Below, one piece after another: positions 8,579 through 18,042 of a DNA stretch of 64,000 nucleotides. The notes under the pieces are model-generated. The model was given only the letters and a program-made list of their open reading frames with translations. It did no database searches and was not told where the DNA came from. Every line of letters starts with the position of its first letter. Position 1 is the first letter of the stretch. Origin of the DNA: Chloroflexota bacterium (GTDB taxonomy: Bacteria > Chloroflexota > Dehalococcoidia > Lucifugimonadales > Australimonadaceae); NCBI GenBank assembly GCA_009838965.1, contig VXQP01000104.1:1-64000 (forward strand). Direction: 5' to 3'. The position numbers and the translations under genes were made by a program.

Positions 8579-10087
8579 TCAGGAAACCAGGCCGCTCGCG
8601 GCGGTGCGTGCGACCTCGAGCAGTCCGCCCGGCCAGAACCCAAGCACGAGGATAGCCGCCAGCGTTACCACCAGCGCGAGCCTTCCGGAGAACGCCGCGG
8701 CGATGGGTGTGGCTTCTCCCGTCGGCTGGCGCAGGTACATCGTCCGGATGATGCCGACGTAGTAGTACGCGGAGACGACCGAGTTGACCGCTCCAACGAC
8801 CGCAAGCCAGACGAGGCCCGAGTTCACGGCGGCGTTGAACAGGAACAGTTTGCCCATGAACCCCACCGTCGGCGGGATGCCGGTGAGACCCAGCAACGCG
8901 ACGGCCAGCGCAAGCGCAGCGAGCGGAGCGCGCTTCCCTATGCCCGCCATCGCCTCGATGCGCTCGTCTCCGCTGTGCTGCGTGAGCACGAGGACGGCGA
9001 AGAAGGCCGCCAGCGTCATCGCTGCGTAGCCAGCAAGGTAGAAGAGAACGCTCGAGATGCCGGATGCGTCCGGCGTCTCCTGTCCGTGCGCAGTCACGGC
9101 TGCCACGCCGATGAGCATGTAGCCCGCGTGGGCGATGGCGCTGTAGCCCAGCAGGCGCTTCACGTTGCTCTGCACGATCGCGACGAGGTTCCCTATCGTC
9201 ATCGTGATGGCCGCGAGCACTGCGAAGAGCGTCGACCAGTCTGCCGACGACCCGCCGAGCGCCTCGTAGAACAACCGCAGCACGACGGCGAATGCGGCGG
9301 CCTTGCTGGCCGTCGCCAGGAACGCGCCGACAGGCGTGGGCGCGCCTTCGTACACATCCGGCGTCCACATCTGGAAAGGGACCATGGAGAGCTTGAAGCC
9401 GAAACCGGCGGTCGCAAGGACGGCGCCCGCCATCACGGCCAGCCCTCCGAAGGGCACTGCTGCCGTACCTGCGGCGAGTGACTGCGCGATGGTTGGCGCG
9501 CTGCCGCTGCTCACCACCTGCATCGTTCCCGACGCGCCGTACAGGAACGCGAACCCGTACAGCAGGAATGCCGATGAGACGGCGGAGAGCAACAGGTACT
9601 TCACACCTGCCTCGATGGGCGCGACACGCATCCTGACGAACGCAGCCAGCGCCACGACCGGCAGCGTCGCGAGTTCCAGCGAGACGTAGATGGTGATGAG
9701 GTCGGCTGCGGCTGCCAGCAGCATGAGTCCACTCGCCGAGAAAAGCACCAACCCGCTGAACTCCGACTCATAGGGGCGGAAGCGCTCCGCGTACTCCAGA
9801 CCTGCGATGAGGACGAGGGCGGCGGTCCCGGCTACGAGGAATTTTATATACAGCGCGAACTTGTCGACGATGAGCGAGTCATTGAAGGCGGACTGCGCCC
9901 CGTTCGCGTGTACGTCGTCCCACAGCGCGATGCCGAATGCGAACGTCGCGGCGAGCCCGAGCAGCGCAAGCCCGAGCGTCAGCTGCCGCTGCCGGGAGAC
10001 CAGGCCGGAGAGCACCACGACGGTCGCGGCAACCACGAGCGCAAGCTCAGGTGCGATGAGGAAGAGGTCTTTGCCCGTGATGCCCAA
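8579..10087 (-). CDS. nuoN: NADH-quinone oxidoreductase subunit N
   Basis: NuoN is one of the three antiporter-like proton-pumping subunits of complex I. The 502-residue protein has about 14 membrane helices. Hallmarks are the conserved Glu in SLELATLPV, the Lys in GVKYLLLSA, the broken-helix region FGFKLSMVPFQMWTPDVYEGAPTPV, and the helix Lys in VKRLLGYSAIAHAGYML. It ends the nuo run, three nt after nuoM. Length and motifs are normal, so it should be functional in the membrane arm. Confidence 0.97.
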   Translation of the reverse strand: MGITGKDLFLIAPELALVVAATVVVLSGLVSRQRQLTLGLALLGLAATFAFGIALWDDVHANGAQSAFNDSLIVDKFALYIKFLVAGTAALVLIAGLEYAERFRPYESEFSGLVLFSASGLMLLAAAADLITIYVSLELATLPVVALAAFVRMRVAPIEAGVKYLLLSAVSSAFLLYGFAFLYGASGTMQVVSSGSAPTIAQSLAAGTAAVPFGGLAVMAGAVLATAGFGFKLSMVPFQMWTPDVYEGAPTPVGAFLATASKAAAFAVVLRLFYEALGGSSADWSTLFAVLAAITMTIGNLVAIVQSNVKRLLGYSAIAHAGYMLIGVAAVTAHGQETPDASGISSVLFYLAGYAAMTLAAFFAVLVLTQHSGDERIEAMAGIGKRAPLAALALAVALLGLTGIPPTVGFMGKLFLFNAAVNSGLVWLAVVGAVNSVVSAYYYVGIIRTMYLRQPTGEATPIAAAFSGRLALVVTLAAILVLGFWPGGLLEVARTAASGLVS

Positions 10088-10090
10088 GCG

Positions 10091-11602
10091 CTAGCCTCCG
10101 CGTCCTGCAACGAAGGACGCGCTTTCGGCGAAGGACGCGATGATGGGCGCGATACCGGCGTCGAACACGTCCGTCAGCAGCGCCGGATAGACCCCGAACA
10201 CGAAGATGGGCACGATCAGTACGCCCATCGCGGCGACGTCCACGCGTGTCGCATCCTGGAGGTGCGCCCACCGCTCCAGAGGCGGGCCGAACATCGTGCG
10301 CTGTGCCGTCCACAGGATGTAGCCCGCCGCGAGCACGACGCCGAACGCGCACAGCGCGGTCGCCAGCCCGTATGCCGGGAACGTGCCGAGGAACACCATG
10401 ATCTCCGCGGCGAAGCCGCTTGTCGTCGGCAGGCCGAGCGACGCCAGCCCCGCGACCATGAAACCGATGGCGATGAGCGGCATGCGGCCCGAGAGCCCGC
10501 CCATGTCCGCGATGTGCCGGGTGTGGGCGCGGTCGTAGACCAGCCCGACGACCACGAACAGCAGTCCCGTGATCGTCCCGTGGGTGAACAGCTGCATCGC
10601 CGCCCCGTTCAGCCCCGTGCCGTCCAACTGCGCCGCCCCTGCGCCGACCGACGCCAGTCCCAGCACAACGAACCCCATATGGCTCACGCTGCTGTACGCG
10701 ACGAGGCGTTTCAGGTCGGTCTGGCGCATGACGATGAACGCGCCGTACAAGACGTTCACGACCGCGAGCATCGCCAGCAGCGGCGCGGCTGCAGCGAGTT
10801 CGTCCGGGAACATGCCCGCGTTGATGCGGAGGAGGCCGTAGCCACCCATCTTCAGGAGCACGCCCGCGAGCATCACGCTCACGGCCGTCGGCGCGTCCGT
10901 GTGCGCGTCCGGCAGCCACGTGTGCAGCGGCACGATGGGCAGCTTCACCGCGAACGCGACCAGGAATCCGCTGAACACGAGCGACGACGGCACGATGAGG
11001 TTCGTCAGGTCCTTGTGGATGAGCGCGGTCATGTCGAACGTGCGCTCGCCCGCCGGGAACGAGAAGTAGAGCGCGAGGATGGCCGCGAACATGAACGCCG
11101 AGCCGAGGAACGTGAACAGCAGGAACTTCATCGCCGAGTAGTCCTTGCGCCCCGTCCCCCAGATGGAGATGAGGAAGAACATCGGCACGAGTTCCAGCTC
11201 CCAGAATATGAAGAACAGGATCAGGTCGAGCGACGCGAAGACGCCCATGACCGCGCCCTGCAGCAGCAGCAGCCACATGAAGTACTCGCGGACGCGCGTC
11301 TCTACCCGCCACGATACCAGCACAGCCGCCACGCCGAGGATGCCGTTCAGCAGCACCAGCGGCGCGCTCAGGCCGTCCACGCCCATCAGGAACTCGATGC
11401 CGAACGCGGAGACCCACGGCGCGCGCTGCACGAACTGATATGTGTCTCCCTGCGCGTTGAAGATGACGTACATGGAGATGGTCAGCCCCAGCTCCGCCAG
11501 CACGGTCGTCAGCGCGATGAGCCGCGTCGTCCGTGCGGAGCCGCGCACCGCCATCGCCAGCGCGGCGCCGATCATCGGTACGAATGTGATTGCGGTCAGC
11601 AT
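10091..11602 (-). CDS. nuoM: NADH-quinone oxidoreductase subunit M
   Basis: NuoM is the second antiporter-like subunit, 503 residues with about 14 helices. Diagnostic parts are FFIFWELELVPMFFLI with the conserved Glu, FAVKLPIVPLHTWLPDAHTDAPTAVSV with the broken helix, and DLKRLVAYSSVSHMGFV. It lies four nt downstream of nuoL and three nt upstream of nuoN, so all three pump subunits are co-translated. Length is normal for the family. Confidence 0.97.
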   Translation of the reverse strand: MLTAITFVPMIGAALAMAVRGSARTTRLIALTTVLAELGLTISMYVIFNAQGDTYQFVQRAPWVSAFGIEFLMGVDGLSAPLVLLNGILGVAAVLVSWRVETRVREYFMWLLLLQGAVMGVFASLDLILFFIFWELELVPMFFLISIWGTGRKDYSAMKFLLFTFLGSAFMFAAILALYFSFPAGERTFDMTALIHKDLTNLIVPSSLVFSGFLVAFAVKLPIVPLHTWLPDAHTDAPTAVSVMLAGVLLKMGGYGLLRINAGMFPDELAAAAPLLAMLAVVNVLYGAFIVMRQTDLKRLVAYSSVSHMGFVVLGLASVGAGAAQLDGTGLNGAAMQLFTHGTITGLLFVVVGLVYDRAHTRHIADMGGLSGRMPLIAIGFMVAGLASLGLPTTSGFAAEIMVFLGTFPAYGLATALCAFGVVLAAGYILWTAQRTMFGPPLERWAHLQDATRVDVAAMGVLIVPIFVFGVYPALLTDVFDAGIAPIIASFAESASFVAGRGG

Positions 11603-11606
11603 CTGC

Positions 11607-13616
11607 TCAGCGTTGCATCAGGTAGAAGATGAGGATCACCGCCGCGCCCATCGAGACCCCCACGCCGTACACCTGGATGTGGCCTGTCTGGAGCTGGGCG
11701 ATGGCGCGTCCGCTGTTGCGCCCCAGCCAGCCTGCCAGGTCGGCCACGCCGTCCACGATCCGGCGGTCGAACCAGTCGGAAACGAGGAACAGCCCGCGGT
11801 AGAGCGCGCGGCGGACGATGAGGTCCTCGTACAGCGCGTCCATGTAGAAGCGCTCCGCCAGCAGGCGGTGTCCCCACCGCCACAGGCGTCCGAGCCCGTC
11901 GAACGACACGGTGCGGGTTCCGTAAACGAGCACCGCCAGCCCTATCCCGGCGACCGCCACCACGGTGGACGCGAGCGCGATGCCGATGTTGAATTTCGGC
12001 GCGTCCTCGTGCAGCAGGTGCGAGAACCAGTGCGCGGGCACCGGCCCGAGATCGATGAGTGAGTTCGCCACGAACCCGGAGCCGACCGCGAACACCGCCA
12101 GCACGATGAGCGGCAGCGTCATCACGCGCGACGACTCGTGCTGGTGCACCTCGTGGTGCGCCTCGTCCGGTATGCGCTCCTCGTGCGGGACCGAATCGAT
12201 GCCGCCCCGGAACTCGCCGTGGAACGACATGATGATGAGGCGGAAGACGTAGAACGCTGTCATGAACGCCGCGGCGAGCGCCAGCCAGAACACGAGCTGC
12301 GAGACGCCGGTGTTCGCCGCGTGCGCTCCGCTCCACGCCGTGGTCAGGATCTCGTCCTTGCTCCAGAAGCCTGCGAGCGGGAATATCCCCGCGAGACTCA
12401 GCCCGCCGACGAGTGTCGTCAGGTACGTGATGGGCATCCAGCGCCGGATGCCGCCCATGTACCGCATGTCGAACGTGTGCACCGAGTGGTGCACCGAGCC
12501 TGCGCCCAGGAAGAGCAGGCACTTGAAGAAGGCGTGATTGAACAGGTGGAACATCGCCACGCCCGGCGCGCCCACCCCCAGTGCAAGGAACATATAGCCC
12601 AGCTGGCTGACGGTCGAGAACGCGAGCACGCGCTTGATGTCGTTCGCTGCCAATCCCATGGCAGCCGCGAACACGGCGGTGAACCCACCGATGATGGCGA
12701 CCGTGTTCATCGCCGCCGCGCTCTCCTCGAACAGCCCGAACAGCCGCGCGACGAGGAACACGCCGGCGGCGACCATCGTGGCCGCGTGGATCAGCGAACT
12801 GACCGGCGTCGGGCCCTCCATCGCGTCCGGCAGCCACGTGTGCAGCGGGAACTGCGCCGACTTGCCAGCCGCGCCCGCGAACAGCCCCAGCGCCACCCAG
12901 GTCGCAATGCCTGCCGACAGCATCGGCGCGGCATCGAGGATGGCCGGTATCTCGAACGGGTTCAGCCCCAGCGCCGTGAACTCGCCCCGGTTCAGGAACA
13001 GGTAGAGGATGCCGAGCATGAACCCGAAGTCCCCGATCCTCGTGACGATGAACGCCTTCTTAGCCGCCGCGGCCGCTGCCGGGCGGTGGTACCAGAACCC
13101 GATGAGCAGGTAGGAGAAGAGCCCCACCAGCTCCCAGAACACGAACAGCTGGATGAGGTTGTACGCCAGCACCAGCCCCAGCATGGAGGCGGTGAACAGC
13201 GACATGTAGGTGAAGTAGCGGGGGTAGTCGCTCCACGTGCCGTTCGCGTCGTGCTCGTCCTTGCGCATGTAGCCGAGCGAGAACACCTGCACGACCGTGC
13301 TGACGCCCGAGACGACCGCCGCCATGATGGCCGAGAGCGGGTCCAGCAGGATGCCCACCGTCATCCGGAAGCCGTCCTGGGCCCCGATGGCGCCGACGGC
13401 GAACCACGCATGCGGCTCGTAGCCCGCGTCGCCGTTCCCCATCGCGCCGTTGACGGCGATGAGGCTCAGCACGAACGCAGCGCCGGTGCCGGCGATGCCC
13501 ACGTATCCGGCGTACTGCCAGAGCGAGCGGCTCCACGGCCGGAGCACGGCGATGCTGAACACCCCCGCGAGGAGCGGCAGGCCGATGATGAGCCAGGCTG
13601 CTGCTTCGGGGAGCAT
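11607..13616 (-). CDS. nuoL: NADH-quinone oxidoreductase subunit L
   Basis: NuoL is the distal antiporter-like subunit. The 669-residue protein carries FVFWELVGLFSYLLIGFW with the conserved Glu, SAQFPLHTWLPDAMEGPTPVS and DIKRVLAFSTVSQLGYM. The C-terminal third contains the long extension with a transverse amphipathic helix, ending in a final membrane anchor (AAVILIFYLMQR). A His-rich loop (HHEVHQHE) precedes the terminal region. It is separated from nuoK by a small soluble gene, which is unusual. Confidence 0.97.
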   Translation of the reverse strand: MLPEAAAWLIIGLPLLAGVFSIAVLRPWSRSLWQYAGYVGIAGTGAAFVLSLIAVNGAMGNGDAGYEPHAWFAVGAIGAQDGFRMTVGILLDPLSAIMAAVVSGVSTVVQVFSLGYMRKDEHDANGTWSDYPRYFTYMSLFTASMLGLVLAYNLIQLFVFWELVGLFSYLLIGFWYHRPAAAAAAKKAFIVTRIGDFGFMLGILYLFLNRGEFTALGLNPFEIPAILDAAPMLSAGIATWVALGLFAGAAGKSAQFPLHTWLPDAMEGPTPVSSLIHAATMVAAGVFLVARLFGLFEESAAAMNTVAIIGGFTAVFAAAMGLAANDIKRVLAFSTVSQLGYMFLALGVGAPGVAMFHLFNHAFFKCLLFLGAGSVHHSVHTFDMRYMGGIRRWMPITYLTTLVGGLSLAGIFPLAGFWSKDEILTTAWSGAHAANTGVSQLVFWLALAAAFMTAFYVFRLIIMSFHGEFRGGIDSVPHEERIPDEAHHEVHQHESSRVMTLPLIVLAVFAVGSGFVANSLIDLGPVPAHWFSHLLHEDAPKFNIGIALASTVVAVAGIGLAVLVYGTRTVSFDGLGRLWRWGHRLLAERFYMDALYEDLIVRRALYRGLFLVSDWFDRRIVDGVADLAGWLGRNSGRAIAQLQTGHIQVYGVGVSMGAAVILIFYLMQR

Positions 13617-13619
13617 CGC

Positions 13620-13814
13620 TTACAGCTTCCTCAGTATCTCGTCAGCCACGTGCTCGCGGCCTCGCGGCACCATGACGCGGAACGCCGACGTCTCGCTGTA
13701 TTCGAGGAGGCCGCCTTCCGGCAGCAGGCGCACGGGCAGGCCCTCGCCCTCGAGGATCTCCTTCCACATCTCGGCGAGCATCAGGTTCGGCGCCTTCTTG
13801 TAGTCAACCCACAT
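13620..13814 (-). CDS. Small DUF2007-like protein inside the nuo operon
   Basis: This 64-residue soluble protein is encoded between nuoK and nuoL with gaps of 10 and 3 nt. It begins MWVDYKKAPNLMLAEMWKEILEGEGLPV and continues LLPEGGLLEYSETSAFRVMVPRGREHVADEILRKL. A strand-helix-strand-strand-helix pattern with a VMVP strand and ARE-like helix fits the DUF2007 (putative signal-transducing) fold. It is not a complex I core subunit. Its position suggests a role linked to complex I assembly or regulation, but that is inference from context alone. Confidence 0.7.
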   Translation of the reverse strand: MWVDYKKAPNLMLAEMWKEILEGEGLPVRLLPEGGLLEYSETSAFRVMVPRGREHVADEILRKL

Positions 13815-13824
13815 ACGAGTCCCG

Positions 13825-14169
13825 CTAACGCCGCAGCGTGCTCAAGTCTGAGATATGGATAGTGTCGCGTCTTCGGGCCAGCGCGATGATGAGCGCGAGC
13901 CCCAGCGCGACCTCCGCCGCCGCGACGACGATGACGAACACCGCCAGCGTCTGCCCCTCCAGCACGAAACGCTCCACGTCCGTGCCCGCTCCGGGGAACC
14001 GCAACGACGCCGGAACCGTGTAGCGCGAGAACGCGACCAGCGCCACGTTCACCGCGTTGAACATGATCTCCACGGACATGATCACGGCGATGATGTGCCT
14101 GCGCGACAGCACCCCGTACAGTCCGATACAGAACAGGACCGCTGAGATGATGAGCAGCCGCTCAAGCAT
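13825..14169 (-). CDS. nuoK: NADH-quinone oxidoreductase subunit K
   Basis: NuoK is a three-helix membrane subunit related to MrpC. The 114-residue protein has the conserved Glu residues in SVEIMFNAVNVALVAF and in VVAAAEVALGLALIIAL. It is slightly longer than the usual 100 residues because of a polar loop between helices 2 and 3. It overlaps the nuoJ stop by eight bases, implying translational coupling. Confidence 0.95.
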   Translation of the reverse strand: MLERLLIISAVLFCIGLYGVLSRRHIIAVIMSVEIMFNAVNVALVAFSRYTVPASLRFPGAGTDVERFVLEGQTLAVFVIVVAAAEVALGLALIIALARRRDTIHISDLSTLRR

Positions 14170-14689
14170 CGTGCCGCTCCCGTACGAGCGAAAGCGCTCC
14201 GATGACTGCCGCGAGCAGCAGTACGCCCGCGACCTCGAACGCCAGCACGTAGTCGCTCAGCAGCAGCCGCCCCAGCTGGGTCGGCGTCTCCACGAACACC
14301 GTGGCGATCGGCCCCGGCAGCGAGTCCGGCAGCAGCGCCCACTCCGCCTGCACGATGCTGTACGCGAGCGCTCCGAGCAGTGCTATGCCCATCATCAGCG
14401 CCACGGGCTGCACGGCGGTCGAGCGGTTCCCGGTGTCCACGTCGCGCGTCATCATCACCGCGAATATCACCAGCACCGCGATGCCGCCGCCGTAGACCAG
14501 CACCTGTACGACCGCGAGGAACTCGGCGTTCACCATCGCGAAGATCCCCGCGATGCCCAGGAAGCTCACGACGAGCATGAGCGCCGCCCGGAAGATGCTG
14601 CGCAGGTGCACCACCAGCGCAGCCGACCCGATGGTGACCACCGCCAGAGCCCAGAACACGATCTCGGAGAAGAGGTTGTCGAACGCCAC
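14162..14689 (-). CDS. nuoJ: NADH-quinone oxidoreductase subunit J
   Basis: NuoJ has five membrane helices in 175 residues, with the family segment FLAVVQVLVYGGGIAVLVIFAVMM containing the pi-bulge helix. The GTG at 14689 is chosen because it lies two nt after the nuoI stop and gives the expected N-terminus; longer reading would cover nuoI. It forms part of the E-channel in the membrane arm with NuoH, A and K. NuoA, its normal neighbour in the complex, is not encoded in this cluster. Confidence 0.93.
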   Translation of the reverse strand: MAFDNLFSEIVFWALAVVTIGSAALVVHLRSIFRAALMLVVSFLGIAGIFAMVNAEFLAVVQVLVYGGGIAVLVIFAVMMTRDVDTGNRSTAVQPVALMMGIALLGALAYSIVQAEWALLPDSLPGPIATVFVETPTQLGRLLLSDYVLAFEVAGVLLLAAVIGALSLVRERHDA

Positions 14690-14691
14690 GG

Positions 14692-15285
14692 CTAACGCTC
14701 GCCTCCGTAGTCGCCCGCGGCGCTGGACCGGTGGTCCATCTCTTCCGGCATCTGTCCGGGACGCTTGGGATGCCAGAGGAACGGCTCGCGTCCGACGCTC
14801 TCCCACTCCTGGGGCGCGTCGTGGTGCGGGTCTGCCTTCTCGCGCTCCAGCTGAGGCCGGAACCAGGTGCTCGGGTGCTTCTCCCGCTCCTTGAGCGTGT
14901 CGATATCGATCACGAGGTCGGCCCGGCGGTAACGCGCGGCTTCGAAACCGGAGCCCATGTGCAGCGCGTCGTAGGGACATGCCTCGACGCACAGCCCGCA
15001 GTACATGCAGCGCGCCTGGTCTATGTCGAACACGTCCACCTTGTAGCTGCCGCCGTCCTGCTCGTTGCCCCCGTCCGGGTCGGTGACGATGCGGATGATG
15101 CCGAGCGGGCAGTACTTCGCGCAGCTCGCGCAGCCCGTGCACCGCTGCTCGTACCACGTGAACTCCTGCCCGCGGAAGCGCGGGTGCTGCGGGATGCGCG
15201 CCTCCGGGTACTGGACCGTGAACGGGCGCCGCACGAGGTTGCGGAGCGTCACGCCCAGCCCGCGCAGGATGCCTTCGCCGTACAT
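14692..15285 (-). CDS. nuoI: NADH-quinone oxidoreductase subunit I (2x[4Fe-4S])
   Basis: NuoI carries clusters N6a and N6b. The 197-residue protein has CTGCASCAKYCP (Cys49-59) and CMYCGLCVEACP (Cys93-103), each a complete [4Fe-4S] motif. The N-terminus is a short amphipathic anchor. The start overlaps the nuoH stop as TGATG. A charged C-terminal tail of about 60 residues extends beyond the second motif. In complexes without NuoEFG this subunit is close to where ferredoxin or another donor would feed electrons in. Confidence 0.96.
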   Translation of the reverse strand: MYGEGILRGLGVTLRNLVRRPFTVQYPEARIPQHPRFRGQEFTWYEQRCTGCASCAKYCPLGIIRIVTDPDGGNEQDGGSYKVDVFDIDQARCMYCGLCVEACPYDALHMGSGFEAARYRRADLVIDIDTLKEREKHPSTWFRPQLEREKADPHHDAPQEWESVGREPFLWHPKRPGQMPEEMDHRSSAAGDYGGER

Positions 15286-16457
15286 CAGCGGCCCTCCGTC
15301 GAGAACGCCGCTGCTACCGGTGGTGCGGTGCGCAGCGACACGACCTTCGACCAGAGCACTGCCGCCGGTATCGTGACGGCCCAGTTGATCGCCGACATGA
15401 TGCCCAGCTCCGCCGTGCTCGGCTCCGGCCAGACGATGATCTCCGCTGCGAGCAGCAGCACGTTGATCAGGCTCAGCGGGAAGAGGTACTTCCACGCGAC
15501 TGCGAGTATCTGGTCGAGCCGGTATCGCGGCAGCGTCGCGCGCACCCATATCGCCACGAACACGAAGCCCGCCACCTTGAGGAGGAACCAGACGTGGGAC
15601 GGCAGGATCGGCCACTCCCAGCCCTGCAGGAAGAGCACGGCGAAGATGGCTCCTGCCACGACGGTGTTCGTGAACTCCGCCAGCATGAACACGCCGTACT
15701 TCATCCCGCTGTACTCGGTCATGTACCCCGCGACCAGCTCCGATTCCGCCTCTGTGACGTCGAACGGCGCGCGGTTGAGCTCCGCCGACACGGCTGCGAG
15801 GAAGATGAGCGCCCCCAGCGGCGTCACGATCAGGAACGGCAGCGCCTGCGCCTCCACCACGTCGACCAGCGACATCGACTGTGCAAGCACCGTGACGCCC
15901 AGCAGCGCCATAACCAGCGGCACCTCGTAGCTCACCAGCATCGCTACCGCGCGCATGCTCCCGAACAGCGAGAAGCTGTTGGGCGACGCGTACCCCGCCA
16001 TCATCACCGCTATCGTCGAGATGCCGCTCACCGCCGCGATGTACAGCACCGCGACGTTCAGGTCGGCGACCCACGAGCCCGCGCCGAACGGGATGACCGC
16101 CAGCACGAGCAGCGTCGGAGCGAGCATCACTACGGGCGCGAGCGTGAACACGATGCGGTCGGCGCCCAGCGCGATGATGTCTTCTTTCGTGATGAGTTTG
16201 ATCGCGTCGGCTATGGGCTGGAGCACGCCGAACGGCCCTGCCCGGTTCGGTCCCAATCTCCCCTGGAAGCGGCCGAGCAGCCTGCGCTCGAACCACGTGT
16301 ACAACGTTCCGATGGCCATGACGGCGTTCGTGACCAGCAGGATGATGGCCATTCCCGCAGCCGCGTACGCGACCCACGACCACTCCTCGCCCAGCAGGTC
16401 CTGCACGAACTGGTAGACGTTCCGGTAGATGACGTTCCCTGCGAGCGTCTCGCCCAT
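15285..16457 (-). CDS. nuoH: NADH-quinone oxidoreductase subunit H
   Basis: NuoH holds the quinone-binding chamber and part of the E-channel. The 390-residue protein has the ERRLLGRFQGRLGPNRAGPFG signature (in part), the ADAIKLITKED loop, the AELNRAPFDVTEAESELVAGY motif and a C-terminal LPRYRLDQ. Eight or nine membrane helices are visible. It overlaps both nuoD and nuoI at its ends by one base. Length is normal or slightly longer than usual. Confidence 0.97.
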   Translation of the reverse strand: MGETLAGNVIYRNVYQFVQDLLGEEWSWVAYAAAGMAIILLVTNAVMAIGTLYTWFERRLLGRFQGRLGPNRAGPFGVLQPIADAIKLITKEDIIALGADRIVFTLAPVVMLAPTLLVLAVIPFGAGSWVADLNVAVLYIAAVSGISTIAVMMAGYASPNSFSLFGSMRAVAMLVSYEVPLVMALLGVTVLAQSMSLVDVVEAQALPFLIVTPLGALIFLAAVSAELNRAPFDVTEAESELVAGYMTEYSGMKYGVFMLAEFTNTVVAGAIFAVLFLQGWEWPILPSHVWFLLKVAGFVFVAIWVRATLPRYRLDQILAVAWKYLFPLSLINVLLLAAEIIVWPEPSTAELGIMSAINWAVTIPAAVLWSKVVSLRTAPPVAAAFSTEGR

Positions 16458-17563
16458 CAGCGGTCAACCTCGCCCATGTTGAAGTCGAGGCTGCCGAGCG
16501 TCACGATGGCGTCCGCCAGCTTCCATCCCACGAGCATCTCCCTGAACAGCGTGAGACTCATGAAGGACGGGGAGCGCACGTGGCAGCGGTACGGCGCTAT
16601 CGTGCCGTCGCTCACGAGGTAGAACCCCAGTTCGCCCTTGGGCGCCTCGATGGGCACGTACGCTTCGCCCGGAGGCGGACGGAAGAGCATCGCCATCGTC
16701 GTCCGCACCGGCCCCGGCTCGATCTGCTCGCAGCACTGCTCGATGATGCGGAGCGACTGCCGCACCTCCAGCATCCGCACCCAGAACCGGTCGTAGTTGT
16801 CGCCGCCCTCGCACGTCGGCACGTCGAACTCGACGCGGTCGTACACGTCGTAGGGCGCGGCCTTGCGCCAGTCCCATTCGACGCCGGACGCCCGCAGGAT
16901 GGGGCCCGTGAACGACGCTGCGATGGCGTCCTCCGCCGAGACCGGTGCGACACCTATGGCGCGACTCCGCACGATCTCGCTGTCGAACACCAGCGCCTGC
17001 AACTCGTCCGCGTAGCCCGGCATGTCGTCCAGGAAGGAGCGCAGGGCGGGCCAGAACTCGTCCGGGGTGTCCTGCAGCACGCCTCCGATGCGCATGTACG
17101 TGAGTGTGATGCGCGCACCGCACAGCATCTCGAACATGTCCAGGATGCGCTCGCGCTCGCGGAACGCGTACATCAGCGCCGTTCCGCCGAACACGCCGAG
17201 TTCCTGCAGGAAGAACCCCACGCCGATGAGATGGCTCGCGATGCGCTGCAGTTCCGCAGCGATGACGCGCAGGTACTTCCCGCGGTCCGGCGGCTCGATG
17301 CCCACCAGACGCTCGCACGAGAGCACGAAGGCCTGGTTGTTCGTCATCGACGCGACGTAGTCCAGCCGGTCGGTGAGCGTGATGACCTGGGTGTACTGCC
17401 GCTCCTCCGCCAGCTTCTCCGTGCCCCGGTGCAGGTAGCCGATGACCGGCTCGGCGTCGAGGATGTTCTCGCCGTCGAACGTCAGCTTCATGCGGAACAC
17501 GCCGTGAGTGCTCGGGTGATGCGGCCCCACGTTGACGACGACGGGCTCGGTGCGCATCGTCAT
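16457..17563 (-). CDS. nuoD: NADH-quinone oxidoreductase subunit D
   Basis: NuoD is the 49-kDa type subunit, related to NiFe hydrogenase large subunits, that forms the quinone site with NuoB. The 368-residue protein begins with MTMRTEPVVVNVGPHHPSTHG and contains IGYLHRGTEKL, the conserved quinone-site His in GPHHPSTHG, and the C-terminal SLDFNMGEVDR. The hydrogenase-type Cys pairs are absent, as expected. The ATG at 17563 lies two nt after the nuoC stop codon. Confidence 0.96.
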   Translation of the reverse strand: MTMRTEPVVVNVGPHHPSTHGVFRMKLTFDGENILDAEPVIGYLHRGTEKLAEERQYTQVITLTDRLDYVASMTNNQAFVLSCERLVGIEPPDRGKYLRVIAAELQRIASHLIGVGFFLQELGVFGGTALMYAFRERERILDMFEMLCGARITLTYMRIGGVLQDTPDEFWPALRSFLDDMPGYADELQALVFDSEIVRSRAIGVAPVSAEDAIAASFTGPILRASGVEWDWRKAAPYDVYDRVEFDVPTCEGGDNYDRFWVRMLEVRQSLRIIEQCCEQIEPGPVRTTMAMLFRPPPGEAYVPIEAPKGELGFYLVSDGTIAPYRCHVRSPSFMSLTLFREMLVGWKLADAIVTLGSLDFNMGEVDR

Positions 17564-17565
17564 CG

Positions 17566-18042
17566 TCAGCCCCCCTGCGGCCACGAGTACGGGAGCGGCG
17601 GCTCCAGGTAGTCCCGCCGGAGCGGGTGGCCCTGGAACCCCTCCCATGTGAGGATGCGCTTGAGGTTCGGGTGGCCGTCGAAGCCCACGCCCATCAGGTC
17701 CCACGCCTCGCGCTCCTGGAGCGTCGCGCCGCGCCATACGCCGGTGACGCTCGGCAGCGAGACGTCGTCGCGCCCGTACACCCGGGCCTTCAGGATGGCG
17801 GTCGCGTTCCTGCTAAGGGACGTGAGGTGGTAGACGACCTCGAAGTACTCGACGTAGTCCACCGCCGTGAGCGACCCGAGCATCTGGTAGTCGTGCGCGG
17901 GGTCGTCCCGGAGGAACGCGCACACGTCCGCTATCGCGCTCGGCTCGATCCACACGGCGCTCTCGTCCGACTCGACGACGGCGTCCGGGAACGGGGAGCG
18001 CAGCGACTCGGCGAGCGCGTTGCCTGCCGTCGCGGTCGTCAT
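17566..18042 (-). CDS. nuoC: NADH-quinone oxidoreductase subunit C
   Basis: NuoC is the 30-kDa type peripheral subunit. The 158-residue protein has the signature [24 protein letters not shown] followed by GHPLRRDY. The ATG at 18042 overlaps the nuoB stop codon as ATGA. It is a separate gene here and not fused to nuoD as it is in E. coli. Confidence 0.95.
   Translation of the reverse strand: MTTATAGNALAESLRSPFPDAVVESDESAVWIEPSAIADVCAFLRDDPAHDYQMLGSLTAVDYVEYFEVVYHLTSLSRNATAILKARVYGRDDVSLPSVTGVWRGATLQEREAWDLMGVGFDGHPNLKRILTWEGFQGHPLRRDYLEPPLPYSWPQGG

Noticed and set aside
6685-8655. 656-codon plus-strand reading frame
   Set aside because: Antisense shadow of the SDR and methyltransferase genes.
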